The notes under the pieces are model-generated. The model was given only the letters and a program-made list of their open reading frames with translations. It ran no database searches and was not told where the DNA came from. DNA of 23,949 nucleotides from a virus. The DNA lies in the IMG/VR virus record IMGVR_UViG_3300009132_000038, positions 1 through 23,949 of that record; one strand, written 5' to 3'. Of the stretch, positions 14,233-21,644 are shown piece by piece. The stretch's first letter is position 1. Each line of letters starts with the position of its first letter. A program made the translations under genes and the position numbers.

Positions 14233-14745
14233 TTAATACCGATTGCGTAGGGGATAGTAGTAGTAGCCAGGACGCATGGAGCCCTTCTCGGCATACTGCG
14301 GAACTTCGCCGTACTCAGTTGAATCACGATCGGAAGGATGCACAAACATATCTTCCAGATTCTTCTCGTACTCATCAGCAATGCGCTCGTGCTCTGATTC
14401 AGTTTGAATAAACTCGGCGATCACGAATGTGGCAGCCTGTAGAGAATTGACCTGATCGCTTTCAAAGACCTTGGCTTCAAGAGAACGAAATACATTGCCG
14501 CCCTGAATTGAGGAGCGATCAATAATTCCCTTGTCGGCCAGAAGCTCTAATAGACGATTCTGAAAGTCATAGACATCTTCTGTTGCGGTCGTCTTAGGAA
14601 ACGTAGAAATCTTCATAGAAGATGGAACAACAGCAATATCAATCTTCTGGTGATCCATAATAAGGAGCGAGCCATCAAGACCTCGTCGTGCTTTAAGTTC
14701 TACTGTTGCCTGGGCTGCAGGCTCACCAATCTGGATCTTAATCAT
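14233..14745 (-). CDS. Conserved hypothetical between portal and protease
   Basis: 170 aa, soluble, with a mixed alpha/beta pattern. The N-terminus is beta-like (MIKIQIGEPAAQATVELKAR; LLIMDHQKIDIAVVPS). The middle is helical (VYDFQNRLLELLADKG). The C-terminus ends with an aromatic tail (RPGYYYYPLRNRY). No motif is recognised. It overlaps the upstream gene by 8 bp and is followed after 3 bp by the internal-protein gene, so it belongs to the portal-to-protease operon. Position suggests a head-assembly role; the function is unknown. Confidence 0.7.
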   Translation of the reverse strand: MIKIQIGEPAAQATVELKARRGLDGSLLIMDHQKIDIAVVPSSMKISTFPKTTATEDVYDFQNRLLELLADKGIIDRSSIQGGNVFRSLEAKVFESDQVNSLQAATFVIAEFIQTESEHERIADEYEKNLEDMFVHPSDRDSTEYGEVPQYAEKGSMRPGYYYYPLRNRY

Positions 14746-15544
14746 GTGCTGAAAGCTCCTTAACTAATTCTTGTGTCTTGAGGATCTTGTTGAGATCTCT
14801 ATCAGTAAAGTCCCTCTTCCGGAACTCTTCAAGATATTCATTTACATTGTCCAGCTTCTGAACAATTAGAACCTCTTCTGTGGTCTTCTTAGCATCTTCT
14901 ACCAGAGATTTCAGTCGGGTGAGTTCCTCATTAAGATAGACGCGCAACTCAAAGCCCTCATCAGCAAAGCTGGTGATGTAGCGATTCAGAAGATCTTTTT
15001 GCTCCTGGAGCAGATCGGTGTATTTGCTATTAAATTTCTTAATGAACGAGTGGTATGTAATATTGTCAATGGTTTTGAGATCTTCATTTAACTCATCGGT
15101 AGCTGTCATCTTCTCAATGATCTGCTGCTCAAAAAGTACTTTTGTCTTAACGGGCATCTTTGTGTTGAAGATCGCATTAACCGAAGCCAGAGACTTAAAG
15201 TTAGGTACAAAGTTAGACCAGACATGTTTTCCGAGATTCTTATTGATTGTAGCAATGATTCGGGACTGTGCATCAAAGACAGCCTTATCGTCCAGTTTGG
15301 AGTAAGCAAACTTAGTTTCCTGAAGCATCCGCTCAGCAAGGTTCTCGGGGACATTCTGCGACTCAAGCAATACCTTGTAGAGATTCAGCTCTGCTGTGAG
15401 TGGGGAGTCCGGGGTGAAGTGCTCTTTCACAATTGAAATCACCAAAGCCTTTTGTTCTGTTTCCTTCTCTACAATAGCCTTTGTCAGCTCTCGTGAGAGG
15501 GTTTCATAAATAAAGGCGGTGTTTCTTTTCTTATTATGTTTCAT
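14738..15544 (-). CDS. Helical protein directly downstream of portal
   Basis: 268 aa, Lys/Glu-rich and almost entirely helical by pattern, beginning MKHNKKRNTAFIYETLSREL. Hydrophobic positions recur through about 30-130 (NLYKVLLESQNVPENLAERM). A Lys/Glu-rich C-terminal section (about 200-268, with VQKLDNVNEYLEEFRKRD) is compatible with a coiled coil. No signal peptide, membrane segment or catalytic motif. It overlaps the portal gene end by 11 bp, implying coupled translation and probably a portal-linked assembly or core role, where T4 encodes the small core proteins 67 and 68. It is much larger than those, so the comparison is positional only. Confidence 0.7.
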   Translation of the reverse strand: MKHNKKRNTAFIYETLSRELTKAIVEKETEQKALVISIVKEHFTPDSPLTAELNLYKVLLESQNVPENLAERMLQETKFAYSKLDDKAVFDAQSRIIATINKNLGKHVWSNFVPNFKSLASVNAIFNTKMPVKTKVLFEQQIIEKMTATDELNEDLKTIDNITYHSFIKKFNSKYTDLLQEQKDLLNRYITSFADEGFELRVYLNEELTRLKSLVEDAKKTTEEVLIVQKLDNVNEYLEEFRKRDFTDRDLNKILKTQELVKELSAHD

Positions 15545-17486
15545 CTTTCTTTACCTCTTTACGCTCCATCTCTTCTACCAAACGTCTGACTTTAGAAGTG
15601 TTCTCAAACAAAACTGACTCGTCATTAGTATAAGTAGGTCGGTTTGATTCCTCTAGACCAATGTTACTGCGAAGGGATGCCATTGTTACCTTACCCGGAT
15701 GTTTGGTCCGGGCGGTGGTTCCCATCTCAGGTCCCTTAATCATTCTCTTCATTTCTCGGCGCATTGGTCCCGCGGAGTGCTGTGTGGCACTGCCGCGGCG
15801 CATATCAACTTCTACCGGCGTATGGGGGGCGCCCTGGTGTTTTGTCGGATTATCTTCTCGGCGTCCGGGTGTTGCCAGCAGTGCAGACTCGTCGCCTGCT
15901 GCTTCCTCGCCTCCGGCGTCGCCACCGAGGTCCAGGTCGCCACCGAGATCGTCGCCGCCTAGATCATCTAGTCCGCCCATGTCGCCGCCTAGGTCACCTA
16001 AGCCTTCGCCACCAGCTTCTTCCATGGCACCCTGTTCTGCCAGGGACTCTAGATCCTGCTGATACTTGCGGTCATAGAATGTCTCGCGTTGATTACGCAG
16101 GAACTCTGTGTCTGTCATTCCCAGAATATTCCGGGCGACCCAACGCTTGCTATATACTCCCTCAGGAACGCCTGTTGCTGTGTCGAACTTGGTCTTCATG
16201 TATTCAAGCTGCTGCAGCTCGGCTAGACGAGAAGGATTGTTAAGAGTGATCTTAAAGGAGAGAAGATCCTGTCCGCGGTAGCCTAGAGTATAGAGATGAA
16301 CAATGGCCATCTTCTCCAGCTCTGCAATAATGGATCGCTGGAGTCGGTGAATGGTACGGGCGAAACGAATGTCCTTCTGAGCTAATGTGGTCTTGTCTTC
16401 ACTTCCACCCTCTAGGTTGGTCAAATATGCCTGGGGGATCTTGATTGCTGCAAAGAGTTTGTCTCTCAGGTACTTAACATCTTCAATGTCGTTAAGAGAC
16501 TTGGCGCCTTGGAGTGAGACAATGTCCGAGCCCACGCCACCGCGCATTGGAATAAAATAATCCTCTTCAAGGGATAGCGGGTTATAACGCAGATCAACGC
16601 GTCCAGTATTAGCATCAACCAGAGAGTTTCGTTTCATCTCTGTCTTGACCTTCTCCATATAGTTCGGGACGTCCTGAGGCGGAATATTGCCGACGTCAAT
16701 CTTAAACACGCGGCGCTCGGGAGCGCGGACGACACGATAAGCAATCATAGCATCCTCAAGCAACACAAGCTGACGCCAAATACGGCGGGCTGGGTCTAAG
16801 ACCGATGTTCCGTAAGGACTGTACTTGTCGTTCCCGAGAATGCGGAAGTGGGCAACCTGCCAGTTCTCAAAAGTCATTCCGGCGCCGTTCCACTGATATT
16901 GAACGTAGTTGGGGTTCGAGGCGTCCTGTCCCTCAAGGCGCTCGACCTCGTTGTTGGGCATTCCAATTACCGAGGTGATTCCCAGCTTCTCATCAATATC
17001 CAAGTACAAAAAGAAGTCTCCGTACTTGCACATGGACCGTGCCCAACCAAAGCAATTGAACTCAATGTTGAGTGCATCATAGAACAAAGACTCAAGGATA
17101 GTTTTGATCTCGTGGTTGAGGCAGTCAATGTTAAGGAGACGATCAAACTCATTGGAAGTCGTCATCTCGTCAGCATAGATATCAAGTGCCGAGGCAATCT
17201 CAGGCATGTACTCCATTTGTTCAAAATCTACATAACGTTCGGCGCGGTTCTGGTTACGGAACGCAGCCGAGGTCATCATGTTATAGTTCTGCGAGTATTG
17301 GCTGTCTGAACGCTTGAACTCTTGTCCGCTCATTGAACGGAATCGGAAGCGATACTTATCTAGGTTGTTGCGGCGATCTTGTCGTGCTACCTGTGTGCGG
17401 TAATTAACAATCGGTCCCGACAGCAGGCGCGTGAGCCTCTTGAATAGTGGGGATGCTGGGTTTCTTGTATTGTCGTTCTTAGCCAT
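15534..17486 (-). CDS. 20: Portal protein, T4 gp20-like
   Basis: 650 aa against 524 in T4. Family-typical segments are evident: MEYMPEIASALDIYADEMTT (91-110), FNCFGWARSMCKYGDFFLYL (143-162), KYSPYGTSVLDPARRIWRQL (221-240), VVRAPERRVFKIDVGNIP (252-269), and LRDKLFAAIKIPQAYL (340-355) before GGSEDKTTLAQKD. The dodecameric portal starts head assembly, docks terminase and later connects to the neck. The extra length is a C-terminal extension from about 480. It starts with a Gly/Asp/Leu low-complexity tract (493-532), continues basic, and ends with GLEESNRPTYTNDESVLFEN, which has possible protease sites. The gene starts 3 bp after the terminase stop codon and overlaps the next gene by 11 bp. Confidence 0.96.
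   Translation of the reverse strand: MAKNDNTRNPASPLFKRLTRLLSGPIVNYRTQVARQDRRNNLDKYRFRFRSMSGQEFKRSDSQYSQNYNMMTSAAFRNQNRAERYVDFEQMEYMPEIASALDIYADEMTTSNEFDRLLNIDCLNHEIKTILESLFYDALNIEFNCFGWARSMCKYGDFFLYLDIDEKLGITSVIGMPNNEVERLEGQDASNPNYVQYQWNGAGMTFENWQVAHFRILGNDKYSPYGTSVLDPARRIWRQLVLLEDAMIAYRVVRAPERRVFKIDVGNIPPQDVPNYMEKVKTEMKRNSLVDANTGRVDLRYNPLSLEEDYFIPMRGGVGSDIVSLQGAKSLNDIEDVKYLRDKLFAAIKIPQAYLTNLEGGSEDKTTLAQKDIRFARTIHRLQRSIIAELEKMAIVHLYTLGYRGQDLLSFKITLNNPSRLAELQQLEYMKTKFDTATGVPEGVYSKRWVARNILGMTDTEFLRNQRETFYDRKYQQDLESLAEQGAMEEAGGEGLGDLGGDMGGLDDLGGDDLGGDLDLGGDAGGEEAAGDESALLATPGRREDNPTKHQGAPHTPVEVDMRRGSATQHSAGPMRREMKRMIKGPEMGTTARTKHPGKVTMASLRSNIGLEESNRPTYTNDESVLFENTSKVRRLVEEMERKEVKKDET
15891..16010 (-). 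repeat. Gly/Asp/Leu low-complexity tract in the portal gene
   Basis: Encodes portal residues about 493-532, built from irregular repeats of (D)LGGD, such as LGDLGGDMGGLDDLGG. It is probably a flexible acidic linker, and the underlying DNA has short imperfect direct repeats prone to length variation. Confidence 0.8.
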
Positions 17487-17489
17487 TTG

Positions 17490-19073
17490 TTAGCCCTTGA
17501 TTAAACCCAGGTATTGTTTGTTGAAACTAGTTGCTTCTCCAACCCTTTGGTTTTCCTTTGTGATTTTGTGTCCGGTCATACCCGGAATAGTGGTAGAAAT
17601 AGCTGTAGAAGCTGTGCTGATGCCAGCAATAAAGCTCTTACTATATTCAACATTCTTTTGACTTTCGATGATCACAGTATCTCTCACCCAACAACCAATT
17701 GCAAACGACATCACTAAGTCGTCGTTATAACTTCTCATCGCTTGAGGTCGGCCATGATGCCAGATAAAGGTTTTCATTTCTGATAACAGGCGATTAGAGT
17801 TGATAGTAATTAGTTTGTTTCTCATAAACTCTTCCATCTTCGCAACAATCAGTGGTCTTGTTTTAGAAGATGTGGTGAATCCAGGTATCGCATTGGATTG
17901 CCATTGCGCTGTGACTGGATCGATATACTGGTGATCTCCCTTAGTAGAATAGTATAGGTTAGGATACTCTTTATCCTGGAGTTTTTTAAGTACCGCGAAG
18001 CCAATATTGTTGTTTTCTATTACTAACATAGGATTATTGTACTCTGCGGCTATACTATAAAGTATGTCAGCAAAGTCATCAGGCGTTGGCTTGCCGATGT
18101 ATTCCCCTACTTGTTTCATGTCATCAAGCTGAATAATATGAAATGCGCTATTGTCTTTTCCGTCGCCGCGTGCAACATCAGCCACAATCAGATAGGACTT
18201 CTCGGGGTCATACTTTTCCCAGATCCAATAGTTGCGATCAAATCCAGTTCTATATTCGGGGCTTGTAATCCGTTCTAGGAACCACTCTAGATCCTCAGGG
18301 TGGATTACTGTCTCGCCTGAAACATTAAAGTTACATTCAAGCTCTTGAGCAATCTGCCGCTTGGACATGTTTCGGGTTTCTTTTTCAAACCATTTCTTAT
18401 CTCTGTCGGGGTGGGCATCCCACATCAGCGTGGTCATGTGGAAGTCGTTTGTTCCACTCTCTGCTTCTACGCAGTTCTGATGGAACCAGTTACCCACGCC
18501 ATTAGGTGTGGAGAGTGCGATGCACCGACCACCAGTTGATAGGGTGGGATACAAAGCGGTCCAGAGTTCATCTAGACGCTCAACGTGAGCAGCCTCATCA
18601 ATAATAAGGAGCGAGAGGGCTTCGGAACGACCAGCGTCCCCAGAAGTTGAAGAACCCTTAATCTGAGAACCGTTACTTAGTTCAAACGATGTTCTGTTAT
18701 CTACTGTGATGTCCGCGATTTGCATCCACGGTGGGAGGTTCTTGATGATCGCTTTTACTTTTTTAACGAGGTTGGTGGCTGTCTGTAGCTTGGTTGCAAC
18801 GACGAGGATGTTCTTATCCTTGTGAAACAGCATTAGCCATGCTACGTAAGCTGCACTAATAGTGGAGATGCCCAGCTGACGGGCTTTGAGAATAATATTG
18901 AAGCGATAGTCTCGGAAGTCTTTTAAGAGTTCTTGCTGATAGCCATATGCTTTAAAGGGAATGAGCCCCTTTTGCGGATGGGAAATGCGGCAATAATTAA
19001 CTGTAAAATATACCGGGTCTTTACCGGCTTTGACTACTTCCTTTAATATCTCTTTCTTGGTAAGAGCGGCCAT
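17490..19073 (-). CDS. 17: Terminase large subunit, T4 gp17-like
   Basis: 527 aa with both expected domains. The ATPase has Walker A KARQLGIST (63-71), Walker B SLLIIDEAAHV (154-164) and the coupling motif ALSTPNG (186-192). The RNase H-like nuclease has acidic residues in VADVARGD (Asp299), VIENNN (Glu353) and YNDDLVM (Asp451/452). T4 gp17 is 610 aa; this is shorter but complete in motifs. It cuts concatemeric DNA and drives it through the portal. The C-terminal tail (about 480-527) is Ser/Thr-rich. The gene lies 3 bp from portal and 2 bp after an upstream gene. No recognisable small terminase lies beside it. Confidence 0.97.
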   Translation of the reverse strand: MAALTKKEILKEVVKAGKDPVYFTVNYCRISHPQKGLIPFKAYGYQQELLKDFRDYRFNIILKARQLGISTISAAYVAWLMLFHKDKNILVVATKLQTATNLVKKVKAIIKNLPPWMQIADITVDNRTSFELSNGSQIKGSSTSGDAGRSEALSLLIIDEAAHVERLDELWTALYPTLSTGGRCIALSTPNGVGNWFHQNCVEAESGTNDFHMTTLMWDAHPDRDKKWFEKETRNMSKRQIAQELECNFNVSGETVIHPEDLEWFLERITSPEYRTGFDRNYWIWEKYDPEKSYLIVADVARGDGKDNSAFHIIQLDDMKQVGEYIGKPTPDDFADILYSIAAEYNNPMLVIENNNIGFAVLKKLQDKEYPNLYYSTKGDHQYIDPVTAQWQSNAIPGFTTSSKTRPLIVAKMEEFMRNKLITINSNRLLSEMKTFIWHHGRPQAMRSYNDDLVMSFAIGCWVRDTVIIESQKNVEYSKSFIAGISTASTAISTTIPGMTGHKITKENQRVGEATSFNKQYLGLIKG

Positions 19074-19075
19074 TA

Positions 19076-19621
19076 TTAGATCTTCACATTAGAAGGCTTT
19101 TTGGCTTTGTCTCTCCCCATTGAAAGAAAATCACGAATGGAGGAATCAAGTCGTTCCTCATCAGTTCCACCATTAACTTCAACTACATCTGTCAGACCAC
19201 CGATGCGGTAGTCACAATGCGCCTGAACGTCAGTGCGGTAGTTAGACATACGCTGAACTAGGATGGAGGAGTCTCCCTCTTTCGTCAGTGTAAGTGTGTT
19301 GCCCGTGATAGCTTTGTATTCTTTCTTCAGGAACTTTACGATTTCCTGAATCTGGTTTTCGATGTCACCTTCAAAACCTTTGTCTTGGACTTCTTTGATT
19401 CTTATTTCGGACTGATATGTAACCCGGAGGATGGGTCCATGGAACTTAACGCCAAAACCATCAATAACTCGTCGGTCATTAATAAAGTGTCCGTTTGCTC
19501 GCTTAAGACCAGCGTCGCGGGCTTTGCCATCGGCAGCTAAGTCTGCGGAGTGGGCGCCATCCCATGCGCCGTTAGCGGCTGCTTGGTTAATTCCCTGGAT
19601 GATTTCGTATACTGTTGCCAT
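19076..19621 (-). CDS. Conserved hypothetical directly upstream of terminase
   Basis: 181 aa, mixed alpha/beta. It starts MATVYEIIQGINQAAANGAW. A central segment (DGFGVKFHGPILRVTYQSEI, about residues 54-73) leads into KGFEGDIENQIQEIVKFLKK and LTLTKEGDSSILVQRMSNYR. It is soluble, with no metal or nucleotide motif. The position before the large terminase is where T4 has small terminase gene 16, but there is no visible helix-turn-helix or the long coiled coil expected of that family. I do not call it gp16. A virion or packaging accessory role is possible. Confidence 0.65.
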   Translation of the reverse strand: MATVYEIIQGINQAAANGAWDGAHSADLAADGKARDAGLKRANGHFINDRRVIDGFGVKFHGPILRVTYQSEIRIKEVQDKGFEGDIENQIQEIVKFLKKEYKAITGNTLTLTKEGDSSILVQRMSNYRTDVQAHCDYRIGGLTDVVEVNGGTDEERLDSSIRDFLSMGRDKAKKPSNVKI

Positions 19622-19622
19622 G

Positions 19623-20006
19623 TTATTCTTCCTCGTTAGGTCGCCAGCCTGTTGCCCATCTTTCTTCTCTGTGCTGGATGTATTGTATATAGCACCCGAA
19701 GCATGCTTCGAATTTATTCATATACAAATCATCCCGGGGGTGAAAAGAATATCTCGAACAAACAGGACAAGTCCTATTATGATCTCTAGTAAGTAGTTTT
19801 TTGTTTATTAAAAATCCGTCTTGTTCTACTTTGTCTTGGGATTCGGCCAGTTTAGCGAACTTACGCTGCTCTTCTTGTGATTGAGCAATGTAGCTCTTTT
19901 CTTTCTCATCATCCCAAAATCTCTTCGGATTGTTGATTGCTTCGGTGCCATACTTTTGAGAAATTGCCTTCTCTAGTTTGGCTATGTATTCTTGGTTGTC
20001 ATTCAT
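19623..20006 (-). CDS. Small zinc-ribbon protein
   Basis: 127 aa. Residues about 1-60 are helical and charged. The C-terminal half has CPVC (about 80-83) and CFGC (about 102-105) separated by 18 residues, a good zinc-ribbon arrangement, embedded in RYSFHPRDDLYMNKFEACFG and ending with EERWATGWRPNEEE. A nucleic-acid or protein-binding role is likely in general terms; the specific role is unknown. It overlaps the C1q-like gene by 4 bp and is followed after 1 bp by the gene at 19076, so all are one operon. Confidence 0.7.
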   Translation of the reverse strand: MNDNQEYIAKLEKAISQKYGTEAINNPKRFWDDEKEKSYIAQSQEEQRKFAKLAESQDKVEQDGFLINKKLLTRDHNRTCPVCSRYSFHPRDDLYMNKFEACFGCYIQYIQHREERWATGWRPNEEE

Positions 20007-20545
20007 CCCAACATATATCCACTAAAAAAATTAAATCTTGTAGTTGCCGGGGTGGAGCCTACCTCAATCCTGGCAGTTCCCGACTTAACAAAAGCTTGAA
20101 AGTCTATTTGATCACTGGCAGCCAAGGAGAGAATCACAGAGCCACCTACTGTCCAGTAGTCCACAGTCTGGTTATCTACTTCATAAATCCCTACACGATA
20201 ATTCTTTGACTGAGTTATGTTGCGGAACTGTCCCCATGGATATTGTGTTGATGAACTATCAATACTATCGATTCGCAGGTTCGCTGTGAATATGTATGTC
20301 CCAGTTCGCGGGGCCGTGAATGTATAGCTTGCAAAATCAGCATTGTTATCAAAATCAGCAGTATCAAACTGTACCGTAGTCCAGGTATCTGCACTCAGAG
20401 TTTGGTCCGTGCCGAGATAGTATAAGAAGCCAGGCTGCGAGGGGGCGCGGAAAATCCCTTTTACAACCAGTGAATCGATCTTTTTCAGGTATGCCTGAAG
20501 AAATGCTACTAGGCTGTTTCTAGTTTGTAACTCTGGGAAGCTCAC
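20003..20545 (-). CDS. C1q/TNF-like jelly-roll protein
   Basis: 180 aa from a GTG start (20543-20545) that overlaps the previous stop (GTGA); no strong ribosome binding site, so coupling is likely. After a short helix (NSLVAFLQAYLKKIDSLVV) the pattern is that of a C1q-type beta sandwich: TWTTVQFDTADFDNNADF, FTAPRTGTYIFTANLRID, VGGSVILSLAASDQIDFQAF, and the terminal RFNFFSGYMLG, matching the usual 'F-sG-(y/f)-L' ending. Such domains trimerise and occur in phage fibre tips and bacterial surface proteins. Here it is free-standing rather than fused to a fibre. It is probably a virion surface or receptor-binding component. Confidence 0.75.
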   Translation of the reverse strand: MSFPELQTRNSLVAFLQAYLKKIDSLVVKGIFRAPSQPGFLYYLGTDQTLSADTWTTVQFDTADFDNNADFASYTFTAPRTGTYIFTANLRIDSIDSSSTQYPWGQFRNITQSKNYRVGIYEVDNQTVDYWTVGGSVILSLAASDQIDFQAFVKSGTARIEVGSTPATTRFNFFSGYMLG

Positions 20546-21009
20546 TGTTTGACTATCTCCGTTGATAATGCAAAGATTCCCAACGACGTAAGGGTGCCAA
20601 TTCCAAAACCTAGTGCAACCATAAAAGGCTCACTTCCAGGCTTGGTCTTGGTTACCAGATCATATAGCCTCTCATTCTCTGTCGTCTTTAGAATCATCAT
20701 AGCCTCGTACTTGTCGGTCCATGAGGCAATCTCAATATCTTTATAAGACAGAAGCAGCTCATAGTTGTCTTTCTGGATCTGGAGTTCGTATTCTAGGCGC
20801 AGATCACATTCAACGTCCTCGTACTTCTTCTCTGTAAGGATCTTGGCGGCTGCGTCCAATGAAAGGAGTACTCCCTCAAACGGCACAGTGTCTCCTGCTT
20901 CAACTGGCAGGACCACATAATCTGGAAATGTCTCTACCTCTTCGGCCATCGCCACAGCAGGTGCTGCAACCCAAAGAGCAAGATAGACTGCTAATAATTT
21001 TTTAACCAT
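20542..21009 (-). CDS. Exported protein with C-terminal TM, spanin-like candidate
   Basis: 155 aa. A clear signal peptide (KKLLAVYLALWVAAPAVAMA, residues 3-22) leads to YVVLPVEAGDTVPFEGVLLS, a helical coiled-coil section (LRLEYELQIQKDNYELLLSY), and a C-terminal membrane helix (about 131-150, VALGFGIGTLTSLGIFALST). There is no lipobox cysteine. An exported, envelope-spanning coiled-coil protein with a terminal anchor, next to other small membrane proteins, suggests a lysis function like a spanin. The topology differs from lambda Rz/Rz1 and from T1 gp11. Its start overlaps the preceding stop by 8 bp. Confidence 0.65.
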   Translation of the reverse strand: MVKKLLAVYLALWVAAPAVAMAEEVETFPDYVVLPVEAGDTVPFEGVLLSLDAAAKILTEKKYEDVECDLRLEYELQIQKDNYELLLSYKDIEIASWTDKYEAMMILKTTENERLYDLVTKTKPGSEPFMVALGFGIGTLTSLGIFALSTEIVKQ

Positions 21010-21421
21010 TTTTTATCCCAAACGCTTCAGCTAGTTCTCTAGCAAGCTTTTCAGGATTATTATAGCTTTCATCTACGATTCTTTTAAGTTCTGCTTCTTT
21101 TTCTTTGTCAAGCGATTCGCCGCGTTTCTTAAATTCTTCTTCGATTTCGGTTCGTCGCTTGAGGTGTTCTTGTATTCGTGCATTCTTTTCCGCTATTTCG
21201 GTGTTGTGAATGTGTGCAAGAGTTTCCATCTCTTGGTCGTGCTGGTCTCGCTTGGCGTCCAGCAGATCCACCACCGCTGCTAGCACTCCAGCATTCTTGG
21301 TCAGCATGGCTACTAAGCCTGCAATAATAAAAAGCAGCCCTAGCGCAATTGCCCACCAAAACTTCTTAGCCCATAGCCAAACCTTTTTGGATAAAGTTCG
21401 TAGGCGCAATAAAGTTATCAT
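21002..21421 (-). CDS. TM plus coiled-coil protein, lysis-cassette candidate
   Basis: 139 aa from ATG at 21419-21421, which overlaps the previous stop (ATGA). A longer open frame reaches 21532 but runs through the upstream gene and is not used. A basic N-terminus (LLRLRTLSKKVWLWAKKFWW) precedes a hydrophobic segment (about 22-55, WWAIALGLLFIIAGLVAMLT). A long charged coiled coil follows (about 58-115, RQATNR-type heptads with EEEFKKRGESLDKEKEAELK). The layout (N-in, one or two TMs, then a coiled coil) is that of an inner-membrane spanin or another membrane scaffold. It sits between a holin-like gene and an exported protein. Confidence 0.6.
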   Translation of the reverse strand: MITLLRLRTLSKKVWLWAKKFWWAIALGLLFIIAGLVAMLTKNAGVLAAVVDLLDAKRDQHDQEMETLAHIHNTEIAEKNARIQEHLKRRTEIEEEFKKRGESLDKEKEAELKRIVDESYNNPEKLARELAEAFGIKNG

Positions 21422-21603
21422 TCCAGCCCCTTCAGGCGTGCCACTGTATCCACTACAGTCTGACCGCCAATATATACACAGGTGATTATGACCCAATCGC
21501 TGGATGCCAAATCGGCGAACATCAACAGGCACGTAGCTGTTCCCCAGGCCATTAGTTTTCGGGAAATAAGCTTATTCAACCCTTTATCAATAATATGTTT
21601 CAT
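21418..21603 (-). CDS. Small holin-like membrane protein
   Basis: 61 aa from ATG at 21601-21603; a GTG one codon upstream is possible, but the AGGAAGG site is better spaced for the ATG. A short basic N-terminus (KHIIDKGLNKLISRKL) is followed by two weak hydrophobic segments (WGTATCLLMFADLA and WVIITCVYIGGQTVVDTVA) with Asp/Ser between. The layout 'ISRKL - TM - WV..V..YIGGQ..VD' resembles small phage membrane proteins often annotated as holins. It overlaps the next gene by 4 bp. No endolysin is visible beside it, so the lysis call is tentative. Confidence 0.6.
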   Translation of the reverse strand: MKHIIDKGLNKLISRKLMAWGTATCLLMFADLASSDWVIITCVYIGGQTVVDTVARLKGLE

Positions 21604-21644
21604 CACTACCTTCCTCTCTCACTAATTAGCCCCAGGAGCAATGT

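Noticed and set aside
15661-16243. Overlapping plus-strand frames opposite the portal C-terminus
   Set aside because: Pro/Ser/Arg-rich translations are the antisense of the Gly/Asp tract in portal.
21422-21532. N-terminal extension of the TM/coiled-coil gene
   Set aside because: The extra residues are read out of frame through the holin-like gene. The ATG at 21421 overlaps that gene's stop (ATGA), the pattern of neighbouring junctions.
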